This document shows positions 1-4,313 of a stretch of 5,127 bases of DNA, piece after piece. The first letter of the stretch is position 1; every line of letters begins with the position of its first letter. The translations under genes were made by a program, and so were the position numbers. The notes beneath the pieces were generated by a model, which saw nothing but the letters and a program-made list of their open reading frames with translations, was not told the origin of the DNA and ran no database searches. Source of the stretch: DASSUW01 sp035717845 (lineage in GTDB: Bacteria > Actinomycetota > Thermoleophilia > Solirubrobacterales > Solirubrobacteraceae); the NCBI GenBank assembly GCA_035717845.1, contig DASTIC010000245.1, positions 1 through 5,127 of the forward strand. Direction: 5' to 3'.

Positions 1-10
1 AGTTGTCGAT

Positions 11-352
11 ATGAGCGCCTCGCTTCCCCTCCTCCCAGGCCCCGCAGCCGCGGCGTGCTCGGCGCCGTCGACCGGGCTCGACCCGTCGCTCGACGCCGAG
101 CACATCGCCGAGGTCGGCAAGGCGCTCGCCGACCCGCTGCGGGTCAGCATCCTCGACGTGCTGCGCCGGCACGGCGAGCCGCTGTGCCAGTGCGAGCTCG
201 TCCCGCTGTTCGACATCCCCCAGTCGACGCTCTCGCACCACGTCAACAAGCTCGTCGATGCCGGCCTCGTCGAGGTCGACCGCCGCCACCGGTGGGCGTA
301 CTACTCCGTCGCTCCCGGCGGCCTGAAAGGACTGACGACATGGCTGAGCTGA
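11..352 (+). CDS. arsR: ArsR/SmtB-family arsenic-responsive transcriptional repressor
   Basis: This 113-residue winged-helix protein should repress its own operon and release DNA when it binds As(III). Residues ~30-100 form the ArsR fold: a first helix with KALADPLRVSILDVL, then LCQCEL carrying a Cys59-x-Cys61 pair at the usual metalloid-site position, then a recognition helix QSTLSHHVNKLVDAGLV (71-87), and a wing with RRHRWAYYSV. The third Cys of the classical CVCDLC motif is Val64 here. An extra Cys16 in the N-terminal tail could supply a third thiolate, as in some actinobacterial ArsR proteins with alternative sites; this is inference. The reading frame overlaps the next gene, arsM, by 13 bp, which ties its function to arsenic. 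Only 10 bp lie upstream in the window, with no Shine-Dalgarno sequence visible, so the operator and promoter cannot be judged. A shorter start further in would lose Cys16 but keep the domain. Confidence 0.93.
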   Translation: MSASLPLLPGPAAAACSAPSTGLDPSLDAEHIAEVGKALADPLRVSILDVLRRHGEPLCQCELVPLFDIPQSTLSHHVNKLVDAGLVEVDRRHRWAYYSVAPGGLKGLTTWLS

Positions 353-1134
353 CGTGTTGCGGAACCAGCGCCTCCGGCTACCCGGAGGGGGACATCCGCG
401 AGACGGTTCGCGACCGGTACGCCGCGGTGGCTCGCGCGTTCGCGGTCGACCGGGACGCCTCCTGCTGCGGCTCGCCGGCAGGCGTCGGCGATCGCGAGAT
501 CTGGGGCGGAGCGCTCTACACCGGCGCCGACGCCGACGGCGTGGCCGAGGTGCTCGAGGCGTCGCTCGGCTGCGGCGTCCCGACCGCCGTGGCGGACCTG
601 CACGAGGGTGAGACCGTGCTCGACCTCGGCTCGGGCGCCGGCGCGGACGTGCTGATCTCCGCCCGCCGCGTCGGAGCGACCGGCAGGGCCATCGGGCTCG
701 ACATGACCGACGAGATGCTCGCGCTGGCGCGCGCGAACGCCGAGGACGCGGGGGTGGACAATGTCGAGTTCCTCAAGGGCTACATCGAGGACATCCCGCT
801 GCCCGACGCGGCGGTCGACGTCGTGATCTCAAACTGCGTCATCAACCTGGCCGGCGACAAGCACCGGGCGCTCGCCGAGGCCGCGCGCGTGCTCCGCCCC
901 GGTGGGCGGTTCGCCGTCTCGGACGTCATCGCCGACGAAGCGATGGACGACCGCACGCGGGCCGACATGGCCGCCTACGTCGGGTGCGTCGCCGGCGCGC
1001 TCACCGAGGCGGAGTTCCGCGCCGCGCTGACCGCGGCCGGGCTGACCGATGTCGACATCCAGGTGACCCACCGCGTCCACGAGCACGCGACCTCCGCCAT
1101 CGTGCGGGCCCGCAAGCCGGAGGCGGCGCCGTGA
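340..1134 (+). CDS. arsM: Arsenite S-adenosylmethionine methyltransferase ArsM
   Basis: This 264-residue cytosolic enzyme should methylate As(III) stepwise with SAM to mono-, di- and trimethyl arsenicals. The Rossmann motif I is VLDLGSGAGADV (93-104), followed by GLDMTDEMLALARANA and EDIPLPDAAVDVVISNC. Family cysteines are Cys78 (SLGCGVP), Cys166 (SNCVINL) and Cys216 (YVGCVAG). The 50-residue spacing of the last two equals that of the As(III)-binding pair in algal ArsM (174/224) and human AS3MT (156/206). CysCys pairs at 6-7 and 42-43 may provide the N-terminal redox cysteine. The ATG at 340 is preferred because GAAAGGA at 325-331 lies 8 nt upstream and homologous sequence starts there. A longer frame open back to 55 is just the other-frame reading of arsR. 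The gene overlaps arsR by 13 bp and arsN1 by 4 bp, so coupled translation is likely. Confidence 0.95.
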   Translation: MAELTCCGTSASGYPEGDIRETVRDRYAAVARAFAVDRDASCCGSPAGVGDREIWGGALYTGADADGVAEVLEASLGCGVPTAVADLHEGETVLDLGSGAGADVLISARRVGATGRAIGLDMTDEMLALARANAEDAGVDNVEFLKGYIEDIPLPDAAVDVVISNCVINLAGDKHRALAEAARVLRPGGRFAVSDVIADEAMDDRTRADMAAYVGCVAGALTEAEFRAALTAAGLTDVDIQVTHRVHEHATSAIVRARKPEAAP

Positions 1135-1649
1135 GCCCGACGGCGGCCGCCACGGGCGTACGCCCGGCCTCGGCCGCGGACGCCGACGCGATCGCCGCCA
1201 TCTACAACGAGGCCGTCGCCGAGCGGTCCGCCACGTTCGACACCGACCCCGTCACAGCTGCAGACGTCGCCGTCTGGCTCGGCCGCGACCGCGAACCCGT
1301 CCTCGTCGCCGACCTCGACGGCCGGGTCGCCGGGTGGGCGCGAGTCATCGCCTCCGCCGAGCGGTGCGCGCTCGCGGGCGTCGGCGAGTACACGATCTAC
1401 CTGGAGCGCTCGGCCCGCGGCCGCGGCATCGGGCGCGGGCTGCTGGCCGCGCTCGTGACGGCTGCGGAGTCCGCCGGCTACTGGAAGCTCCAGGGCCGCC
1501 TGTTCACCACCAACGCGGCCAGCCGCGCGCTCGCCCGCACCGCCGGCTTCCGCGAGGTGGGCGTCTACGAGCGCCACGGCCGGCTCGACGGCGAGTGGCA
1601 GGACCTGCTCATCGTCGAGCGCCTGCTCGGCGAAGCCACCCGTGACTGA
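1131..1649 (+). CDS. arsN1: GNAT N-acetyltransferase, ArsN1-type (arsinothricin/phosphinothricin resistance)
   Basis: This 172-residue GNAT-fold enzyme probably transfers acetyl from acetyl-CoA to the alpha-amino group of arsinothricin, and possibly of phosphinothricin. The fold starts at VRPASAADADAIAAIYNEAV (10-29). The acetyl-CoA pyrophosphate loop is RGRGIG (96-101), preceded by the strand EYTIYL. The C-terminal part contains NAASRALARTAGFREVGVY and then HGRLDGEWQDLLIVERLL, a signature I associate with the ArsN1 and phosphinothricin acetyltransferase (pat/bar-like) group. The GTG start at 1131 overlaps the arsM stop in a GTGA arrangement and has GGAGG at 1119-1123. The same frame is open upstream to 984, but that part lies inside arsM. 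Location directly after arsM favours an organoarsenical substrate over phosphinothricin or methionine sulfoximine. Substrate assignment rests on similarity and context, not on residues proven to be specific. Confidence 0.87.
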   Translation: MSPTAAATGVRPASAADADAIAAIYNEAVAERSATFDTDPVTAADVAVWLGRDREPVLVADLDGRVAGWARVIASAERCALAGVGEYTIYLERSARGRGIGRGLLAALVTAAESAGYWKLQGRLFTTNAASRALARTAGFREVGVYERHGRLDGEWQDLLIVERLLGEATRD

Positions 1650-1656
1650 GGAGGGG
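1648..1656 (+). promoter_or_regulatory. Ribosome-binding site left in front of the arsC remnant
   Basis: GAGGAGGGG overlaps the arsN1 stop codon and ends 2 nt before the ATG at 1659. It is the strongest purine-rich site in the operon. It shows that a fourth gene was once translated here, now represented only by the decayed arsC. Confidence 0.6.
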
Positions 1657-1658
1657 CG

Positions 1659-1743
1659 ATGGCGACCGTCCTCTTCGTCTGTCTGCAACGCCGCTCGCTT
1701 GGGCTGCGGCGACGCCTGCCGGTACATCCCCGGCAAGCGCTAG
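1659..1743 (+). pseudogene. arsC: Decayed arsC (LMW protein-tyrosine-phosphatase-type arsenate reductase)
   Basis: From the ATG at 1659 the frame reads MATVLFVCLQRRS. This matches the start of actinobacterial ArsC proteins, MxTVLFVCVHNAGRS, in which the first Cys and the Arg form the catalytic CX5R phosphate loop. Two residues are lost within the loop, so the spacing is CX3R. Immediately afterwards, in the +1 frame at 1699-1740, the DNA reads LGCGDACRYIPGKR and then a TAG. This matches the late conserved ArsC segment (GCGDAC-x-YxPGKRYxDW). The family is usually about 130-140 residues, so roughly 75 middle codons and the last ~35-40 are missing. The gene sat downstream of arsN1 behind a good ribosome-binding site and would have reduced arsenate to arsenite for ArsM. 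Too much is missing for a sequencing error to explain it. The match is from memory of the family, not a search. Confidence 0.78.
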
Positions 1744-1790
1744 GTGATCGCAGCGAGCATGTCGAGCTCAACGCCCGAGCGCCCGCAAAG

Positions 1791-1848
1791 TGTTCGGTAC
1801 AGATGATTTGCCCGAGGCCGTACAGTTACGCCATTTTGTTCGGTACAG
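1791..1848 (+). repeat. Three CSGTACAG repeats at exact 23 bp spacing (probable operator)
   Basis: The core C(G/C)GTACAG occurs at 1795-1802, 1818-1825 and 1841-1848, each start 23 bp after the last. The outer two extend to an identical TGTTCGGTACAG (1791-1802, 1837-1848). Within this, TGTTCGGTACA is an imperfect palindrome around a central G. The middle copy keeps only the right half. GCCCGAGGC also recurs after the first and third copies (1810-1818 and 1858-1866). The array ends 7 bp before the fic start codon, so an operator for a protein controlling fic is the likely role. Seen directly; the function is inferred. Confidence 0.7.
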
Positions 1849-1856
1849 TTGCCGTA
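1844..1856 (+). promoter_or_regulatory. Putative leaderless promoter -10 box of fic
   Basis: TACAGT at 1844-1849 fits the actinobacterial TANNNT -10 consensus. Transcription starting 7 nt downstream would begin on the A of the ATG at 1856. No Shine-Dalgarno sequence precedes that ATG, which agrees with a leaderless mRNA. No good -35 box is seen. The -10 lies inside the third operator-like repeat, so binding there should block transcription. A second TACAGT at 1821-1826 is an alternative. Confidence 0.45.
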
Positions 1857-2902
1857 TGCCCGAGGCGAACAAAATCTCGGCAGGTCGCGTCGGGCGTCCC
1901 CCGCGCGCGGCGGTCTACGACAGGCTCCGGGTCCAGATCAGCGAACTACGCGAGCGTCTGGGTGGGCTTCCGTCGCCGATCGAGGCGGAGGGCATCTGGC
2001 GGGGAATCTGGCTTGAGGAAGCGCATCACTCGACCGCGATCGAGGGCAACACCCTCGTGCTCAAACAGGTCGAGCTGCTGCTCGCCGAAGGCCGCGCGGT
2101 TGGCAACAAGGAGCTCAGCGAGTACCTCGAGGTGCGCGGCTACGCCAACGCAGCGGACTGGGTCTACGGCCATGGACTCCAGCCGGGCGAATGGTCGGAG
2201 GGTGAGCTCGTGTCACTCGCCGAAGTCCGACATGTCCACAGTCTGGCGATGACGCCGGTGTGGGATGTCGCACCGCAGCCGCAGGCGACTCCTCGAGAGG
2301 GCCCCGGCTCGTTCCGCGAGCACGACATCGCGCCTTTCCCCGGCGGTATGAGCCCGCCGCCCTGGGTGGAGGTGCCGGCGCTCATGCGGGATTGGATCAC
2401 GCAGGCCCAGGGCCTCCGCAGCGTTGACGATGCGGTGGTCGCGGAGTCGCTCGCCGCGCTTCATGCGCACTTCGAGCGGATCCATCCGTTCTTGGACGGC
2501 AACGGCCGTGCCGGCCGCCTCGTCCTCAACCTGCTCTTGGTCCGTCTAGGAATCCCGCCGGCGATCATCTACAAGGGTGCCCGGTCGCGGTACCTGGCTG
2601 CGCTCCGTCACGCCGACGGCGGCGACCACGGACCACTAGGCGAGTTCCTCGCCCGAGCGGTGCTCGACAACCTCTACAAGTTCGTTGTCCCGGCCGTCGC
2701 TGGCCCAGCGCGACTCGTTCCGCTCCCGGCGCTCGCGACGGAGCATCTCTCAGCCGACGCCCTGCGTGTTGCGGCGATCCGAGGCCGTTTGAAGGCCGCT
2801 AAAGCCGCGGATGGTTCGTGGCGAAGCTCACGGGCGTGGGTCGAGGAGTACCGCGCCAGCCGCTATGCGCGACGTTCGCGCTCTCCGTCCGCCGAGCGCT
2901 GA
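1856..2902 (+). CDS. Class II Fic-domain protein (probable AMP-transferase) with C-terminal DNA-binding-like tail
   Basis: This 348-residue protein carries the full Fic motif HPFLDGNGRAGR (210-221). His210 is the expected base, Asp214 the Mg-binding residue, and the GNGR loop holds ATP phosphates. It should transfer AMP from ATP to a hydroxyl side chain of a target protein. Upstream lies STAIEGN (59-65), the S/T-xxx-E-G inhibitory helix of class II Fic enzymes, whose Glu63 would keep it autoinhibited. Residues ~296-338 (LSADALRVAAIRGRLK, then GSWRSSRAWVEEYRASR) look like the helix-turn-helix-type tail of many stand-alone Fic proteins, so it may bind the repeats before its own gene. The ATG at 1856 suits the leaderless promoter; a GTG at 1790 in frame would read through the repeats and lacks a clear ribosome-binding site. 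No antitoxin gene is adjacent. Codons such as ttg, gtt, cta and cgt are commoner than in neighbours, hinting at separate acquisition. The target is unknown. Confidence 0.9.
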   Translation: MPEANKISAGRVGRPPRAAVYDRLRVQISELRERLGGLPSPIEAEGIWRGIWLEEAHHSTAIEGNTLVLKQVELLLAEGRAVGNKELSEYLEVRGYANAADWVYGHGLQPGEWSEGELVSLAEVRHVHSLAMTPVWDVAPQPQATPREGPGSFREHDIAPFPGGMSPPPWVEVPALMRDWITQAQGLRSVDDAVVAESLAALHAHFERIHPFLDGNGRAGRLVLNLLLVRLGIPPAIIYKGARSRYLAALRHADGGDHGPLGEFLARAVLDNLYKFVVPAVAGPARLVPLPALATEHLSADALRVAAIRGRLKAAKAADGSWRSSRAWVEEYRASRYARRSRSPSAER

Positions 2903-2906
2903 CAAG

Positions 2907-3836
2907 CTAGGCGCCCGCGGGGGCGCGGCGGAGGCGGAGGAGCTCGGCGAGGCCTCGCCAGCTCGCGGCGCGCAGGCAGATGGTCAGCGAGAGGGTGGCT
3001 CCCACGACGGTGAGGACGGTGCTCATGCCGACGAAGAACGCGGCGAGCTGGGAGGCCGGGACGGCGGCGCCGGTGACAGGACCGAAGCTGGCCGCGAGCA
3101 TCGCGACGGTGGCGCCGACCGCGGCGGGGGCGAACGGGAGGAGGCGACCGCTGCCCTGGGCGAACATCACGAGCAGGATGGCGAGCGGCGTGACCGGGAG
3201 GCTGAAGGCGGCGAGGAAGCAGGCGAGGGCGCCGAAGCGGCAGACCCGGCTGACGAGCTGCCACGGGAGCACGGTGCGCGCGTAGAGGCGTGGGCAGCGC
3301 AGGCTCGCACAGCCCAGCGCCATCCGCGACGCGACCCGGCGCAGGACCGCGACGCGCGAGCCGGCCAGGACGGCGAGGGCGAGCCCGGCGATCACGACCA
3401 GCAACGTCGACGTGGGCGCGCCCAGCTCCGGCCCCACCCCGGCCAGCAGCGCCACGGCAAGCAGCACGAGGCCGACGGCGAGCTCGCCGGCTCCCTCGGC
3501 GACGATCGTGCCGGCGATCAGCGGGCAGCCGGCCTCGGGGACGCGGCGCCGCAACAGCAGCACCCGCACGGCGTCGCCGCCGCGCGCCGAGAACATCCCG
3601 CCCGCGCCGGCGCCGGCGATCCAGGCCGTCACGACGTCACGACGCCGCAGCGCCGGATCGTCCGGGCACGCGGCCCGCACGACCGCGAACCAGCCGCGCC
3701 CGCGAGCCACCTGGTTGAGCAGGTGCAGACCCAGCCCCAGCGCAAGCCACCCCGGTGACGCGCCGGCCACGGCCGATCCGAGGCCATGGAGAGCGCGCTC
3801 CAGCGCGGCCGCGACATCCACGGCCGATTCCCACAT
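2907..3836 (-). CDS. Lysylphosphatidylglycerol synthase transmembrane/UPF0104 (YbhN/AglD-like) family membrane protein
   Basis: This 309-residue inner-membrane protein has about six or seven hydrophobic segments, roughly at residues 29-45, 68-84, 104-135, 142-162, 195-235 and 255-287. Family hallmarks are LHLLNQVARGRGW (38-50) and the segment AGAGAGGMFSARGGDAVRVLLLRRR with GTIVAEGAGELAVGL after it. These resemble the flippase-like integral membrane domain of MprF/AglD proteins. No cytosolic aminoacyl-transferase domain is attached, so it is the membrane module alone, plausibly moving or helping modify a lipid or polyprenyl-linked substrate. The substrate is unknown. The ATG at 3836 is used because the hydrophobic part begins soon after; TAGCAT at 3851-3846 on this strand could be a -10 box giving an almost leaderless mRNA. 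It is divergent from the small exported-protein gene and tail-to-tail with fic, with 4 bp between stops. Confidence 0.82.
   Translation of the reverse strand: MWESAVDVAAALERALHGLGSAVAGASPGWLALGLGLHLLNQVARGRGWFAVVRAACPDDPALRRRDVVTAWIAGAGAGGMFSARGGDAVRVLLLRRRVPEAGCPLIAGTIVAEGAGELAVGLVLLAVALLAGVGPELGAPTSTLLVVIAGLALAVLAGSRVAVLRRVASRMALGCASLRCPRLYARTVLPWQLVSRVCRFGALACFLAAFSLPVTPLAILLVMFAQGSGRLLPFAPAAVGATVAMLAASFGPVTGAAVPASQLAAFFVGMSTVLTVVGATLSLTICLRAASWRGLAELLRLRRAPAGA
2911..2926. terminator. Short GC hairpin after fic (possible terminator)
   Basis: GCGCCC (2911-2916) and GGGCGC (2921-2926) form a 6 bp perfect stem with a 4 nt loop, 8 bp after the fic stop. It lies inside the last codons of the convergent membrane-protein gene and has no T-run, so it could equally be coding-sequence chance in high-GC DNA. 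Confidence 0.25.
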
Positions 3837-3845
3837 TCGTGACTG

Positions 3846-3851
3846 ATGCTA
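3846..3851 (-). promoter_or_regulatory. Possible -10 box of the UPF0104-type gene
   Basis: On the minus strand TAGCAT (3851 down to 3846) fits TANNNT and lies 9 nt before the ATG at 3836. Transcription would start about 3 nt before that codon. No Shine-Dalgarno sequence is present, which is consistent with a short or absent leader. The -35 region is not convincing. Confidence 0.3.
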
Positions 3852-3892
3852 CCCGCGAGACCAAACCACACTCACCTCGAAGCTCGTTATCC

Positions 3893-3909
3893 GAGGCTGA
3901 CGGGAGGCT
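3893..3909. promoter_or_regulatory. GAGGCT direct repeat at 11 bp spacing in the divergent intergenic region
   Basis: GAGGCT occurs at 3893-3898 and 3904-3909, with starts exactly 11 bp (about one helical turn) apart, in the 113 bp between the divergent membrane-protein gene and the small exported-protein gene. Tandem half-sites at this spacing are typical of OmpR/PhoB-family response regulators. The regulator is not in the window. Confidence 0.35.
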
Positions 3910-3935
3910 TGCGAGCGTGCTCCGCGTCCCCGACG

Positions 3936-3942
3936 AAAGGAG
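3936..3942 (+). promoter_or_regulatory. Ribosome-binding site fixing the start at 3950
   Basis: AAAGGAG ends 7 nt before the ATG at 3950. The same frame is open upstream to 3755, but that part runs antisense through the membrane-protein gene. This site and the hydrophobic segment that follows mark 3950 as the real start. Confidence 0.7.
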
Positions 3943-3949
3943 CAACGCC

Positions 3950-4216
3950 ATGCAGGCAGCTCGCAGGCCGTGGCACGTCGCGCTGTACGTGCTCGCGCTC
4001 GCCATGCTCGTGGCGCTCGTAGCCGCGGTGTCGAGCTGGGCGGCAGGCGATCCCGCGCCGGCCCAGCAGACCACGACGCCGATCCAGTACCAGGCGCCCG
4101 AGGCCCAGCAGCCCCAGGCGCCCGAGGGTGACGGATCGGGTCGCACGCCGTGCCCCGAGGACGAGGGCGGCGGCTCGCAGCAGCAGCAGGGCTCAGATTC
4201 GGACTCCACGGTCTGA
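3950..4216 (+). CDS. Small exported or membrane-anchored protein with Pro/Gln/Ser-rich tail, function unknown
   Basis: I do not recognise a characterised family for this 88-residue protein. A short basic N-terminus (AARRPWH) leads into one hydrophobic helix (about 9-32, ALYVLALAMLVALVAAV). An uncleaved anchor or a signal peptide is therefore likely, with the rest outside the membrane. The exterior part is low complexity: PAPAQQTTTP, repeated QAPEAQQPQAPEG, then RTPCPEDEGGGSQQQQGSDSD. It has a single Cys68 within TPCPEDEGGG, and acidic and Ser residues at the end. A CAG run at 4178-4189 encodes the Gln tract. Cys68 lies well after the helix and is not a lipobox. The start is set by AAAGGAG at 3936-3942. 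It precedes the PepSY-type gene by 97 bp on the same strand, so the two may share expression or envelope function. That link is inference. Confidence 0.72.
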   Translation: MQAARRPWHVALYVLALAMLVALVAAVSSWAAGDPAPAQQTTTPIQYQAPEAQQPQAPEGDGSGRTPCPEDEGGGSQQQQGSDSDSTV

Positions 4217-4237
4217 GCCGCGCCGGGGGCGGTCTCA
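4214..4237 (+). terminator. Possible stem-loop terminator after the small exported-protein gene
   Basis: TGAGCCGC (4214-4221, beginning with the stop codon) can pair with GCGG-T-CTCA (4229-4237), giving 8 base pairs with one bulged T and a 7 nt loop. There is no U-tract, which is common for high-GC actinomycetes but leaves the call weak. Its right arm overlaps the first CTCAG repeat before the next gene. Confidence 0.3.
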
Positions 4238-4249
4238 GGAGATCCTCAG
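4234..4249. promoter_or_regulatory. CTCAG direct repeat at 11 bp spacing upstream of the PepSY gene
   Basis: CTCAG occurs at 4234-4238 and 4245-4249, starts 11 bp apart, 65 bp before the PepSY-gene start. The arrangement matches tandem half-sites of OmpR/PhoB-type response regulators. AGGA-GA-TCCT between them is also a small dyad. Read on the other strand the pattern is CTGAGG-N5-CTGAG, broadly like the GAGG repeats before the preceding gene. Confidence 0.4.
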
Positions 4250-4313
4250 CGTTCTCCGACGGCCGCCCCAGGCGGCGCTCCGAGACTCGCTCGAAACCAC
4301 CGAGAGGAGACTC

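Noticed and set aside
55..339. Upstream extension of arsM in the same frame
   Set aside because: It is the alternative frame of arsR, Arg/Ala-rich, and the ATG at 340 has a proper ribosome-binding site and begins the homologous sequence.
975..1736. Minus-strand open frame (253 codons) opposite arsM end, arsN1 and the arsC remnant
   Set aside because: Low-complexity composition, no recognisable domain, and it lies antisense to well-supported genes.
1790..1855. GTG at 1790 as the fic start
   Set aside because: It would translate the operator-like repeats into a non-homologous extension and lacks a convincing Shine-Dalgarno sequence. The ATG at 1856 fits the leaderless promoter.
1791..1866. 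CRISPR-like array
   Set aside because: The repeats are only 8-12 bp with three copies and 11-15 bp between cores, and no cas genes are present. The promoter location fits an operator instead.
1659..2252. Open frame of 197 codons starting at the arsC ATG and running into fic
   Set aside because: Only the first ~13 codons resemble ArsC. The rest is intergenic sequence and the wrong frame of fic, so it is best explained as read-through of a pseudogene.
2811..3758. Long plus-strand open frame (315 codons) opposite the membrane-protein gene
   Set aside because: Its product is an Arg/Gly/Glu/Asp-rich string without motifs, and it is antisense to a protein with clear membrane segments and family motifs. 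It is a high-GC shadow frame.
4178..4189. CAG x4 run as a phase-variable microsatellite
   Set aside because: It is short, trinucleotide (no frame change) and simply codes the Gln tract.
3637..4209. Minus-strand open frame covering the divergent promoter and the small exported-protein gene
   Set aside because: It has no ribosome-binding site or recognisable domain, crosses the intergenic region and two better-supported genes, and has shadow-type composition.
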